Below are positions 43,468 to 52,429 of a DNA stretch of 64,000 nucleotides, piece by piece. The DNA is from Aequorivita todarodis (lineage in GTDB: Bacteria > Bacteroidota > Bacteroidia > Flavobacteriales > Flavobacteriaceae): contig NZ_JAQQTG010000046.1 of the NCBI RefSeq assembly GCF_028561335.1, forward strand, positions 1 to 64,000, written 5' to 3'. Position numbers and translations under genes: made by a program. Positions within the stretch are counted from its first letter, which is position 1. Each line of letters starts with the position of its first letter. The notes beneath the pieces are model-generated. The model saw nothing but the letters and a program-made list of their open reading frames with translations, ran no database searches and was not told the origin of the DNA.

Positions 43468-44787
43468 TTATGCGTAGGCTTCCTTAATGAATTGATCGTA
43501 GGTAACCTCTTTGGTCTTCAATTTTGCGTTTTCCTTAAAGAAATTCAGCAATTTTGCGGTGTTCAATTGCTCGCCCAAACGCTCTACTTCTTCTTTGTTT
43601 GAAAGAATACGCGCGGCGATTGACTCCAGCTCCTCTTCCGTAGGATTGGTTTGGCCAAACTGTGCCATCTGCGCTTTTATCATATTTTTTGAATGGTCTT
43701 TCAACTCCTCAAAAGTTACTTGCAGATTGTTTTCCGCACGAAGTTTTCCCTCGATCAATTGGTAACGAAGGCCTTTTTCACTCCTTTCGTATTCGGCTTT
43801 TGCGTCTTCTTCGGACAGTCTCTTTTCGCCGGTCATTGCAATCCAGCGCTGTAAAAATTCCTTCGGAAGGTCGAATTTTGTGTTTTCAATCAATGAATCA
43901 ATCACATCGTTCAACAATTTTTGGTCGCTTTGCTGTGCAAATTGTCCTTCGGCATCTTCCTTTATTTTGGCCTTCAATTCCGCTTCGGAAGTAACCACAC
44001 CTTCCCCGAACAATTTATCGAACAATTCTTGGTTCAATTCGGCCATTTCGCGTTTGTTCACTTCTTCAATTTTGAAGGAAACCTCAATATCCAACCCGTG
44101 CGCGTCGTCGTGGGAAACGCCCAAATATTTCTGGTTGTCGTGGTCATCGGCGAACATTCCCTTTGTTTTCAATGTAACCGTATCGCCAACTTTTGCGCCA
44201 ATTAGGCTTGCAAGCTGTTTTTTACCCGCAATCGCATCTGTGGAAAGCGTGGTTTTCTTTTCAATGTCTTTTTCAGTTGAAGTAAAAGTTCCCGTTATCT
44301 CGTCACCCTTTTCCACTTCGTTTTTGGAAATCAGCTTGCCGTATTGCTTGCGGATGGTCTTTACTTGGTTGTTCAGCATTTCATCATCGGCGATGATTTT
44401 GTAGTGGACCACTTCCTTGCCCTTTACATCAACTTCGAATTCTGGCGCAAGGCCCAATTCAAACTCAAAGGAATAATCATCTGCATCCCAGTTGATCTCT
44501 GTTTCATTCTTCGGAAGTGGGTTGCCCAGCACATCCAGTTTTTCTTCGGTAAGGAATTTGTGGAGTGCCTCTTGCAAAATCTTGTTTACTTCTTCAACCA
44601 AAACGGCCTTTCCGTATTGTTTTTTTACCATTCCCATCGGGATATGACCTTTTCTGAAACCTGGAATATTGGCGGTCTTTCTGTAATTGTTCAGCACTTT
44701 TTCAACTTTGCTGGAATAATCGTCTTTTGAAACCTCAACCGTAAGCACAGCGTTCAGCTTGTCAATGTCTTTTTTTGTAATGTTCAT
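43468..44787 (-). CDS. tig: Trigger factor, ribosome-bound chaperone
   Basis: The 439-residue protein has the ribosome-binding N-domain with GFRKGHIPMGMVKKQYG (the GFRxGxxP signature), a PPIase-like middle and a helical C-domain. Trigger factor shields nascent chains. The start chosen is MNITKKDIDKL at 44787. A longer frame from 44847 contains the promoter boxes, so it cannot be the true start. It precedes clpP and clpX on the same strand. Confidence 0.94.
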   Translation of the reverse strand: MNITKKDIDKLNAVLTVEVSKDDYSSKVEKVLNNYRKTANIPGFRKGHIPMGMVKKQYGKAVLVEEVNKILQEALHKFLTEEKLDVLGNPLPKNETEINWDADDYSFEFELGLAPEFEVDVKGKEVVHYKIIADDEMLNNQVKTIRKQYGKLISKNEVEKGDEITGTFTSTEKDIEKKTTLSTDAIAGKKQLASLIGAKVGDTVTLKTKGMFADDHDNQKYLGVSHDDAHGLDIEVSFKIEEVNKREMAELNQELFDKLFGEGVVTSEAELKAKIKEDAEGQFAQQSDQKLLNDVIDSLIENTKFDLPKEFLQRWIAMTGEKRLSEEDAKAEYERSEKGLRYQLIEGKLRAENNLQVTFEELKDHSKNMIKAQMAQFGQTNPTEEELESIAARILSNKEEVERLGEQLNTAKLLNFFKENAKLKTKEVTYDQFIKEAYA

Positions 44788-44812
44788 TTTTTCTCTTCTG
44801 AATTTCGGGATG

Positions 44813-44844
44813 CAAAAGTACGGCTTTTTGCAAAACCCGACAAA
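44813..44844 (-). promoter_or_regulatory. Promoter of tig
   Basis: On the minus strand TTTG (44841-44844), 20 bases, TACTTTTG (44813-44820) is a good Bacteroidota promoter 26 bases before the tig ATG. Confidence 0.65.
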
Positions 44845-44869
44845 CATTTACAAACTGTTGTTCAACCAA

Positions 44870-45214
44870 TTATTTATCTTCCGGTAAAAGCGAAAATAGC
44901 ACGGATTGGAAAAGCGAAAGCAAAAGGCTGAAAAGTAGTGCCCACCAGATAGTCGTTACCATAAAACCGCCGATGAAATAATCTGCCAATAAAATAATAA
45001 TGGCGTTGATGATTAGCAAGAACAGCCCAAAGGTTACAATAGTAATTGGCAAAGTTAAAATGACCAAGATCGGTTTTACGAACAATCGCAATAGGGCAAT
45101 GACAATAGCAACGATAATTGCGGAACCATAGCCTTCAACGGCCACGCCGGGGAGTATTTTTGCCAAAACCACTACTGCTATGGCCGTGAGGAGTAATTTG
45201 ATTATTAGTTTCAT
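44870..45214 (-). CDS. Phage holin family 4-like membrane protein
   Basis: The 114-residue protein has four hydrophobic helices with the family motif LRLFVKPILVILTLPITIVTFGLFLLIINA. The family name comes from sequence likeness to holins, but chromosomal members like this are common in many phyla and unlinked to phage. No phage genes are nearby. It ends 83 bases from the tig start. The role is unknown. Confidence 0.85.
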   Translation of the reverse strand: MKLIIKLLLTAIAVVVLAKILPGVAVEGYGSAIIVAIVIALLRLFVKPILVILTLPITIVTFGLFLLIINAIIILLADYFIGGFMVTTIWWALLFSLLLSLFQSVLFSLLPEDK

Positions 45215-45262
45215 AGTTGGAGGTATTACGAAATATATGGATAAGATTTGAGTAAATATAAC

Positions 45263-45289
45263 AAAAAAACCGCCCTCAAGTGAGAGCGG
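45263..45289 (-). terminator. Terminator after the GDSL lipase gene
   Basis: CCGC-c-CTCA pairs with TGAG-a-GCGG (45270-45289), and seven T follow on the minus strand. It lies 25 bases beyond the stop of the GDSL gene and closes the fadL-GDSL unit. Confidence 0.8.
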
Positions 45290-45314
45290 CCCTTACTAAA
45301 TATATCTTCAAATA

Positions 45315-46889
45315 TTAATTGTTGGTAACCGTTATGGTTCCGTAATTACCAATATGTACCATCGGGATGGTGGCATCATAGGTTTCGTTGATTGCTTTGA
45401 TTATAAGGTTTGCGGTATAAGCATATCCTCTTGGCGTAGGGTGCACCCCATCCAAAGAAAACGCACCGCCTGTAACGAATTGTGAAGTAAGCACGCCGCC
45501 ATCATAGGCTACACCACCATTTGCCACTCTTGCCAAAGCGGTTTTTGCATCAACAAATGCCAGTCCTTTTGCACCCGCAAGTGCTTCGATAGTTGCGTTG
45601 TAGGATGCAGCAGCTGTGGAAATGGATTGCTGTTCGGCTGGAATCAACACCCATTGGTCCTGCATTGGATAGGTTACGCCATTCACAGATAGTTGGGCGG
45701 CCTGTTCTTGGGGCACGCCCATCGCCATTAATTGCGCAAGTCTATCAGTATTTAAAGTCCCTATAACGGACGAACTTGTAAGCACCAACAAATCGGCAGA
45801 AGTAGCCTGCCTTGCCTGTCCGTATTGCATGCCAAAAATGGTGGCAGTAGGCACATCAAGACCTCCTCCTATTAAAACCTGGGTAAGCTGTGCTGAAATA
45901 TCTGCAAGCGATTCATCCTGAACAACCACTGCGCTTGGGCCTGTGAGTGAAAATTGAATAGATCGTTCGGGCACACCTAAATATGCAAAAGCTTGGTTCA
46001 ACAGAGCGTATTGTGCATTCAAGGCTGGTATTTGCGGGCCAAAATCAGGATTTAATGGGCTTAGCGGCGCAAAGGGAACTGTTGTGAAAAATGGAATGGA
46101 AGTTACTTCTGGAATATTAATCAATACCCCTTTGGCCCCATTGGCGGTCAAGGCATCTACCATTTGGCTGTAAACTGAAGCGAATACGTTCGGATCCGTA
46201 ATGTCATTTGGCCCATAAGATGCTGGGTCCATATTTCCCGTTTGGTCAACTCCAGAGCCGCCAGAGGTTGCATAACTCAAGATATCGTTGTTTCCGATCC
46301 AAAGACTGAAAAAAGTTGGGTTTTGAGCCACTGCATCACCTATTACAGAAGCACTTTCGCTACTTGCAAATCTAACAAAATATGGGTTAGCAGCACCTGG
46401 AACTCCAGCAATATTACCATACCCCGGCGTTACCAAATGGAAACTTTTTGCACCGGGCACCCCCATATTGTTATATGTACTGGACAGATGATTGGTTATA
46501 TCGGTAGTTGGATTTCCATCCAAACGAACCGGACCGGGGTTTCCATTGGCATCTACCGCCAGTACAAATCTGTTTTCTGTAATTTGGCTGCCATTTAAAA
46601 GCAAGCCACCAATGTTATCGCTCATCAAAGGTTGGTAGAATTCACCGCCACCTGCAAGGGCAAATTGTTGCGCCATAATGTTTGGGTAGCTGTTTTTTTG
46701 GCCTGTGATGTAAAGAGCGCCATCAGCATAACCCGCGGTCAGGGAATTTCCAACCGAAACGTATTTGGAAAGGTTTGCCGTGCCGCTACTGTAAAATCCA
46801 CTATCGGTTACAGGACTGTCAAATTCGGGCTCGCAGCTTACGAAGCCAATGGCCAAAAGCGCGAATGTATATTTAAGTATATTTTTCAT
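45315..46889 (-). CDS. SGNH/GDSL hydrolase, lipoprotein
   Basis: The 524-residue protein has a lipoprotein signal (FALLAIGFVSC) and an SGNH fold. Block I is YVSVGNSLTAGY, with GNSL in place of GDSL and the nucleophile serine kept. Block III is SLWIGNNDIL, and the catalytic Asp-His pair is in LDGVHPTPRGY. It should hydrolyse an ester at the outer membrane or cell surface. It sits directly behind the FadL-type porin gene (17 bases), which suggests that freed fatty acids enter through that porin. The substrate is inference. Confidence 0.88.
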   Translation of the reverse strand: MKNILKYTFALLAIGFVSCEPEFDSPVTDSGFYSSGTANLSKYVSVGNSLTAGYADGALYITGQKNSYPNIMAQQFALAGGGEFYQPLMSDNIGGLLLNGSQITENRFVLAVDANGNPGPVRLDGNPTTDITNHLSSTYNNMGVPGAKSFHLVTPGYGNIAGVPGAANPYFVRFASSESASVIGDAVAQNPTFFSLWIGNNDILSYATSGGSGVDQTGNMDPASYGPNDITDPNVFASVYSQMVDALTANGAKGVLINIPEVTSIPFFTTVPFAPLSPLNPDFGPQIPALNAQYALLNQAFAYLGVPERSIQFSLTGPSAVVVQDESLADISAQLTQVLIGGGLDVPTATIFGMQYGQARQATSADLLVLTSSSVIGTLNTDRLAQLMAMGVPQEQAAQLSVNGVTYPMQDQWVLIPAEQQSISTAAASYNATIEALAGAKGLAFVDAKTALARVANGGVAYDGGVLTSQFVTGGAFSLDGVHPTPRGYAYTANLIIKAINETYDATIPMVHIGNYGTITVTNN

Positions 46890-46906
46890 CTTTTAGATTT
46901 TTTCAA

Positions 46907-48157
46907 TTAGAGTTTATAAGTTAGCCCCAATCCTGGAACGAAAGCATTGGTTTTGTAGGTTCCCTTAAAAGGAACAGCCACACCATTCTCAAAGTAGTAA
47001 TTGTAAGACGCATCCACTTCCTTAAAGTGTGAATAAAGGAACGAAGCATCAATCTGTAAGTGTTCGCCAAGATTTACGGTAAGGCCAGCCGTAAAGTTGT
47101 TGCTATCGTTACGCGGCGTTTCGGGAGCGAAATAACCTTCACGCACGGGAGACTCATCAAAATAATAACCCGCTCTCAAGGTAAACATTTTAGTAGCGTC
47201 ATATTGCATACCGAAACGATAGATGGAGGCGTTTTTATAATTACGTGCGTTTTTTGAATCTGGAATAGCTTCATTGGCAAAGTCTATATCCAACGATTTA
47301 TACACATCCCAAAAAGTTCGGTTGAAATCAAACGCGACGGTCCAACTTTCACAGAAATCGTAAGACATACCAACGGTCATTTCCGCAGGTAATGGCAACG
47401 AAGCTTTAATGGAAGTATTTTCAAAAGGCGTTAAGGGAGAGTTTGGGATATTTTCAAATTCGGCAGAACCATCTTCGGCATCCAGAATAATTTCGGAACG
47501 GTATGTAGCACCTATGTGAAGATTTTCGGTTGGGTTGAACATTGCACTGGCCACCCAGCCCCAGTTGCTAACCCCAGAAGCATCAATGGTAACATTTGCG
47601 CGGTTTCCATCAAGATCGGCAAGGGTACGGTTCAGGTTTCTGTTGAAATTTACGGATCCTGTTACGTAGATAGGACCGCCGCCGAAACTCAACTTATCGT
47701 TAATTTTAAAAGAAACCGTTGGCTGGAAGTAAATTGCTTTCAGATCAATATTATTTACCAAATGCGAGCCTGCCCAATCATCTTCATACTCTACTGAACT
47801 TCCGTAAGGTGTATAAACCCCAAGGCCAAAAGCCAACCAATCTGTGGCTTTATAGGATGCGTAAAAATAGAACGGCGTGCCCATCGGGCTATCGGTTTGG
47901 GCATGAGCCCCCGTTTCAGTGTCCTGGTAGGCGATGTTTGAAAATACTCCATGCATACCCGCAGTGACGTTAAATTTATCTTCTAAATAGACCAATCCGG
48001 CTGGATTAAAAAACACAAGTTCGCTACTGTTTATAACAGCAACGCCCGTGTGGCCCATCGCCAGGGCCTTATTGCCCTGCAAACTTACGCGGTAACCGCC
48101 CGCATAAGTAACCGCGCTCGCAAGTGCAAAAACGGCAAGTACTAATACTTTCTTCAT
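46907..48157 (-). CDS. OmpP1/FadL/TodX-family outer-membrane transporter
   Basis: The 416-residue protein has a signal peptide (ending ASAVTYAGG) and the FadL N-terminal hatch motif NKALAMGHTGVAVINSSELVFFNPAGL. Fourteen or so beta-strands follow, with a final strand ending in a leucine. FadL-type barrels take up long-chain fatty acids or other hydrophobic compounds. A perfect 24-bp dyad lies 62 bases upstream. The GDSL lipase gene follows 17 bases after its stop. Confidence 0.92.
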   Translation of the reverse strand: MKKVLVLAVFALASAVTYAGGYRVSLQGNKALAMGHTGVAVINSSELVFFNPAGLVYLEDKFNVTAGMHGVFSNIAYQDTETGAHAQTDSPMGTPFYFYASYKATDWLAFGLGVYTPYGSSVEYEDDWAGSHLVNNIDLKAIYFQPTVSFKINDKLSFGGGPIYVTGSVNFNRNLNRTLADLDGNRANVTIDASGVSNWGWVASAMFNPTENLHIGATYRSEIILDAEDGSAEFENIPNSPLTPFENTSIKASLPLPAEMTVGMSYDFCESWTVAFDFNRTFWDVYKSLDIDFANEAIPDSKNARNYKNASIYRFGMQYDATKMFTLRAGYYFDESPVREGYFAPETPRNDSNNFTAGLTVNLGEHLQIDASFLYSHFKEVDASYNYYFENGVAVPFKGTYKTNAFVPGLGLTYKL

Positions 48158-48218
48158 AATTATTATTTCTTTAGAGTTAATTCTGAGGATTAAAAAAGTT
48201 AGGAATTATGTTTCGCAA

Positions 48219-48242
48219 ATTTCTTATGCGTGCATAAGAAAT
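48219..48242. promoter_or_regulatory. Perfect 24-bp dyad upstream of the FadL gene, likely operator
   Basis: ATTTCTTATGC (48219-48229) and GCATAAGAAAT (48232-48242) are exact complements around two bases. This size and symmetry suit a TetR-type or similar dimeric repressor. It lies in the AT-rich 184-base leader of the fadL gene. Confidence 0.6.
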
Positions 48243-48341
48243 CGTTTTACAATATTATAAAAAAATTACAACAATTTAGTCCCTTTTTTTTAATTTTTAA
48301 AAGCTATCGAAGCGAATATATCCAATAAAAATCATTTCGTA

Positions 48342-49106
48342 TTATTCCAGAAATTTAAGGCACACTTTATAAAATTCTTCGGGATTTTCGGCATGCAACC
48401 AATGCCCTGCATTTGAAATGGTTTTGATTTCTGCCTTTGGGAAATGTTTTTTTATCAAAATCTCGTCCGACGGTTCAATATAACCACTTTTCTCACCGCC
48501 CATAAAAAGTGTTTCGCCATTAAAGACAGTATCTTCGGGCAGCGCAACGCCCACTTCTTCAATTTTTTCAGAAAGTACGGGCAGATTTATGCGAAGTGCA
48601 AATTCGGTTTTATCTTTTCGGTACAGATTTTTAAGAAGGAAGAGTCGCGTGCCAGCATCCTTTATATATTCTGAAAGCACATCTTCGGCATCTCCACGGG
48701 ACTTTATTTTTGAAAAATTCAAGGCCGAAAGCGCTTTCAAAATATCCTGATGGTGCGGCGGATAGGCTTTTGGCGCAATATCGGCAACTATTAACTTCGA
48801 AACCATTTCGGGATGGTTTACTGCGAATTGCATCGCAACTTTGCCGCCCATGGAATGGCCGAGCAGGATTATTTCCTTTAAACCGTGCTCATCGCAATAC
48901 TTTTTTAAATCTTCGGACATCGCTCTATAGGAAAAGGTCTCGCTCTGAAAACTGCGGCCGTGGTTGCGCTGGTCCAAAAGATGTACTTCATAACCGTCAT
49001 CGGCCCAGCGCAGGCCGAGGGTTTTCCAGTTATCGCCCATGCCGAGAAAGCCGTGGAGGATTACGAAAGGTTTGCCGGAGCCTAAAATTTGGGAGTGTAA
49101 GACCAT
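48342..49106 (-). CDS. Alpha/beta hydrolase, YbfF-like esterase
   Basis: The 254-residue protein has HGFLGMGDNWKTLG (oxyanion region), nucleophile GHSMGGKV, the DQRNHGRS segment, and the catalytic histidine in SNAGHWLHAENP. This matches the YbfF esterase branch, active on short acyl or thioester substrates. It overlaps the pdxJ stop by one base, so the two are coupled. The natural substrate is unknown. Confidence 0.88.
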   Translation of the reverse strand: MVLHSQILGSGKPFVILHGFLGMGDNWKTLGLRWADDGYEVHLLDQRNHGRSFQSETFSYRAMSEDLKKYCDEHGLKEIILLGHSMGGKVAMQFAVNHPEMVSKLIVADIAPKAYPPHHQDILKALSALNFSKIKSRGDAEDVLSEYIKDAGTRLFLLKNLYRKDKTEFALRINLPVLSEKIEEVGVALPEDTVFNGETLFMGGEKSGYIEPSDEILIKKHFPKAEIKTISNAGHWLHAENPEEFYKVCLKFLE

Positions 49107-49819
49107 TAGCTTAATTTTTTTAAATATTCTGAAATAACCTTCTCCAGCCCATCATAAAGTGCCTCACTAATAAGGGCGTGGCCAATGCTCACCTCCAAAA
49201 GATTTGGGATGTTTTCCTTGAAAAACGCAATATTCTCCAAGGAAAGATCGTGGCCTGCGTTGATGCCCAAATTCAGTTTATTTGCGAGAACCGCACATTC
49301 CGCATAAGGTTTTATGGCTTCGTTGTTTCCCAAAGCGTATTGCTTTGCAAATTCCTCGGTGTAGAGTTCAATTCTATCGGTTCCCGTTTCGGCGGCACCC
49401 TCAACCATTTTCAGGGTTGGATCCACAAATATTGAGGTGCGGATCCCGTTTCGTTTAAATTCAGAAATAATTTCCCTTAAATAATCTTTGTGTTTCACCG
49501 TGTCCCAACCCGCGTTGGAAGTGATGGCATCCACGGCATCGGGAACGAGCGTAACCTGAGTAGGTTTTATCTCCAAAACCATTTTCGTGAAATTGTCCAT
49601 CGGATTGCCCTCTATATTGTATTCCGTAGTAACAATGGCTTTCAGATCATAGGCATCCTGATAGCGAATGTGGCGTTCGTCGGGTCTTGGGTGGATGGTG
49701 ATGCCCTGTGCGCCAAATTGCTGAATGTCTGCTGCAACCTTTAAAAGATTGGGCACATTGCCGCCGCGCGCGTTGCGCAGCGTGGCTATTTTATTTATGT
49801 TTACGCTTAGTTTTGTCAT
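49106..49819 (-). CDS. pdxJ: PdxJ, pyridoxine 5'-phosphate synthase
   Basis: The 237-residue TIM barrel joins 1-deoxyxylulose phosphate with 3-amino-2-oxopropyl phosphate to make vitamin B6. It starts LSVNINKIATLRNARGGNVP and has GITIHPRPDERHIR and the late GHALISEAL. Its ATG is 133 bases from the divergent CBS protein gene. The esterase gene follows with a one-base overlap. Confidence 0.96.
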   Translation of the reverse strand: MTKLSVNINKIATLRNARGGNVPNLLKVAADIQQFGAQGITIHPRPDERHIRYQDAYDLKAIVTTEYNIEGNPMDNFTKMVLEIKPTQVTLVPDAVDAITSNAGWDTVKHKDYLREIISEFKRNGIRTSIFVDPTLKMVEGAAETGTDRIELYTEEFAKQYALGNNEAIKPYAECAVLANKLNLGINAGHDLSLENIAFFKENIPNLLEVSIGHALISEALYDGLEKVISEYLKKLS

Positions 49820-49852
49820 GAAAAAAGTTATCAGTTTTTTTGTGCTCCGATT

Positions 49853-49873
49853 CCCCCTTCGGGGACTATGGGG
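49853..49873. repeat. CCCCCTTCGGGG repeat between pdxJ and the CBS gene
   Basis: CCCCCTTCGGGG followed by ACTATGGGGC belongs to the C-rich/G-rich family described at 17571-17717. Seven T follow on the plus strand. Confidence 0.6.
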
Positions 49874-49952
49874 CTTTTTTTAACAAAAATACAAACCTTC
49901 ATAAAGCTAACGAACCTTTATTTTAAGTAATTTGCATTAAAAATCAGTTCCG

Positions 49953-50609
49953 ATGGAAACCCTAAATTATATTATCAACGATATTGAACCGTTTGATATT
50001 TCTTCTAAAATAAAGGATGTGCAGACGGTATTCAACCAGCTTACCTATTCGCATGTTCCCGTGGAAAAGGACGGCCATTTTGTAGGTTGTGTTTCTGAAA
50101 ACGATGCGTATTGCTTTGACAACACCAAAATGCTCAGCGATTTTCAGTATGCCCTGGAGCCCTTTCACGTTCTTGAGGATACCAACTGGCTGGATATTTT
50201 GGAAGCCTTTGCCTTAAACAACAGCAATATTATGCCAGTGTTGGGCATGGAGAACGAATATTTGGGGTACTACGAATTGGGCGATATTATGAGTCTTTTC
50301 AACAATACGCCTTTTTTGAACGAAACGGGCGGAATTATTGTGGTTGAAAAGGGAATCCAGGATTATTCTTTCAGCGAAGTTTGCCAAATTGTGGAATCTA
50401 ACGGAACACGGATATTTGGCGTGTTTATTTCAAAAATTGAAAATGACATTGTGCAAGTTACCTTAAAAGTGGGCCATACCGCGCTAAACAGTATTGTTCA
50501 AACTTTCCGAAGATATAATTACAACGTAATAAGCCATCACGAAGAGGATAAGTTTTTGGAAGATTTGAAGGAGCGGTCTGAATATTTGGATAAATACCTT
50601 AATATTTAG
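49953..50609 (+). CDS. CBS-domain protein
   Basis: The 218-residue protein has two CBS-like units, YSHVPVEKDGHFVGCVSENDA and NIMPVLGMENEYLGYYELGDI, and a C-terminal ACT-like beta part. CBS pairs bind adenosine nucleotides and regulate partner proteins. It is 54 bases before nadK on the same strand, and this order with pdxJ is common in Bacteroidota. The target is unknown. Confidence 0.85.
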   Translation: METLNYIINDIEPFDISSKIKDVQTVFNQLTYSHVPVEKDGHFVGCVSENDAYCFDNTKMLSDFQYALEPFHVLEDTNWLDILEAFALNNSNIMPVLGMENEYLGYYELGDIMSLFNNTPFLNETGGIIVVEKGIQDYSFSEVCQIVESNGTRIFGVFISKIENDIVQVTLKVGHTALNSIVQTFRRYNYNVISHHEEDKFLEDLKERSEYLDKYLNI

Positions 50610-50663
50610 TGTTCAGTAAAAAAGAAATAAAAACATCAGCTTTCAACAAATAGTTTAGTTTAA

Positions 50664-51548
50664 ATGAAAATAGGTATCTACGGCCAGTTTTATCACGAAA
50701 ATTCTGAAATCTATATTCAGATGTTACTGGATGCGCTTCAGAAGAAAGAGGCCGAAGTGCTTATTGAAGTTAATTTTCTGGGCATCATCAACCAAAATCA
50801 GGACATCACAAAAAACTTTTCCGGCTTTTCAACTTTCACTGAATTGGATTCCAGTTTTGATCTTTTTTTCAGCATTGGCGGAGATGGAACCATATTGAAA
50901 GCCGTAACTTTTGTAAGGAATTTGGGCATTCCGATTGTTGGTATAAACACGGGAAGGCTTGGCTTTTTGGCGACCATTCAAAAGGAAGGAATGACCGAGA
51001 GCCTGAACCAGATTCTGGAAGGCGAATATTCCATCTCGGAAAGAAGCCTGCTCACCGTAGAAACTTTTCCGAAGAGCAAAGAAATCCAACCCCTAAATTT
51101 CGCCTTAAACGAAGTTGCGGTAAACAGACGGAACACAACCTCCATGATAAAGGTGGAAACACTTGTCAACGAAAAATACCTTACCTCCTATTGGTCCGAC
51201 GGATTAATTGTTGCAACACCCACAGGCTCCACTGGATATTCCCTAAGCTGTGGCGGACCGGTGATAGATCCAGAGGCCAACAATATTTTACTCACCCCTA
51301 TTGCGCCCCACAACCTTAACGCAAGGCCTTTGGTACTGCCCGATTCCAGTGTTGTGTCGTTAAAGGTTTCCGGCAGGGAAAACTCCTTTTTGCTTTCCAT
51401 GGATTCACGCATTGCCACTTTGGAAAACGAAACAAGCATTATTATCAAGAAAGCGCCATTTACCATCAAATTATTGCAACTTCACGATGACAGCTTCATT
51501 AAAACCCTACGCAAAAAACTTTTGTGGGGCGAGGACAAGCGGAATTAA
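50664..51548 (+). CDS. nadK: NAD kinase
   Basis: The 294-residue protein phosphorylates NAD to NADP. The GGDGT motif (FSIGGDGTILKAV) is at about 73-85, with NTGRLGFLA following and the later TPTGSTGYSLSCGGP segment. The length is normal. It follows the CBS gene and precedes the DUF6089 gene after 181 bases with a repeat. Confidence 0.96.
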   Translation: MKIGIYGQFYHENSEIYIQMLLDALQKKEAEVLIEVNFLGIINQNQDITKNFSGFSTFTELDSSFDLFFSIGGDGTILKAVTFVRNLGIPIVGINTGRLGFLATIQKEGMTESLNQILEGEYSISERSLLTVETFPKSKEIQPLNFALNEVAVNRRNTTSMIKVETLVNEKYLTSYWSDGLIVATPTGSTGYSLSCGGPVIDPEANNILLTPIAPHNLNARPLVLPDSSVVSLKVSGRENSFLLSMDSRIATLENETSIIIKKAPFTIKLLQLHDDSFIKTLRKKLLWGEDKRN

Positions 51549-51575
51549 TGCCCCTAACCTGCCGCGGCGGGGGAA
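51549..51575. repeat. CCCCTAACCTGCCGCGGCGGGGG repeat after nadK
   Basis: CCCCTAACCTGCCGC with GGCGGGGG forms a short self-complementary GC-rich element directly behind the nadK stop. It belongs to the C-rich/G-rich family. Confidence 0.6.
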
Positions 51576-51705
51576 AATCATCCCGACGGCTTTACCATAT
51601 GTGCTTGAATGTTTAAAACCTTTGGGACAAACAATAAATTCAACCAAAATTTGTTAATCAACAGAGACAAATTGGCTTCCAATAATGTCAAGCCAAGTTT
51701 ATTGT

Positions 51706-51713
51706 TATATTTG
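51706..51713 (+). promoter_or_regulatory. -7 box of the DUF6089 gene
   Basis: TATATTTG matches TAnnTTTG and lies 16 bases before the ATG at 51730. A longer reading frame from 51685 spans the box, so the shorter start is preferred. Confidence 0.45.
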
Positions 51714-51729
51714 CAAACTTTTAAAGTAT

Positions 51730-52422
51730 ATGAAGTATTTCGCTACGGTATTTTTAATACTCTCAACTGTGTTTTTTGCGCATTCCCAAACCTACGAAGT
51801 AGGCGGAATGATTGGCGGCGCCAACTATATTGGCGATGTTGGGAGCACCAACTACATCAACCCGAATAGTTTTGCAGTGGGAGGCATCTTTAAGTGGAAC
51901 CGCAGCGCACGGCATGCATTTAGAGGCTCGATTATGGTCGCGAAAATAAAGGGCGACGACTCAAAAAGCTCCAACAATAGAAGAAAAGAGCGTGGCTATT
52001 CGTTTGAAAACACCGTAAAGGAATTATCAATTGGCATAGAATACACCTTTTGGGATTTTGATGTCCATGCCCAGAAATCCATTTCTACCCCTTACTTATA
52101 TACGGGTCTTACAGGCTTTACCTATACCGCACTCTATAAAAGAGGGACCGGAAAAATAACAGAGTATGATAATGCCGCAAGCATTGCCATACCCATGGTC
52201 ATAGGCTACAAAGCAACCATCAGCCAAAATGCCATGATAGGTTTTGAAATTGGCGCCCGCTATACCTTTACGGATGATCTGGACGGCAGCAACCCCGTAA
52301 AAGGACTGGCAGATGCTGAAAACCTTAAATTTGGGAATACAAATAGCGACGATTGGTACGTATTTACTGGAATAACTGTTACTTTTGCCTTCGGAAGAAA
52401 ACCTTGTTATTGTAACTTTTAA
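51730..52422 (+). CDS. DUF6089-like outer-membrane beta-barrel protein
   Basis: The 230-residue protein has a signal peptide (MKYFATVFLILSTVFFAHSQ). The mature part opens with YEVGGMIGGANYIGDVG, typical of the flavobacterial DUF6089 barrels, and contains a run of amphipathic strands. Such genes are often found before uppS and bamA. It ends 7 bases before the uppS start. The function is unknown. Confidence 0.8.
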   Translation: MKYFATVFLILSTVFFAHSQTYEVGGMIGGANYIGDVGSTNYINPNSFAVGGIFKWNRSARHAFRGSIMVAKIKGDDSKSSNNRRKERGYSFENTVKELSIGIEYTFWDFDVHAQKSISTPYLYTGLTGFTYTALYKRGTGKITEYDNAASIAIPMVIGYKATISQNAMIGFEIGARYTFTDDLDGSNPVKGLADAENLKFGNTNSDDWYVFTGITVTFAFGRKPCYCNF

Positions 52423-52429
52423 ATTGAAG

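Noticed and set aside
44870-45214. Phage holin as a sign of a prophage.
   Set aside because: No other phage genes are near, and this holin-like family is a common chromosomal protein.
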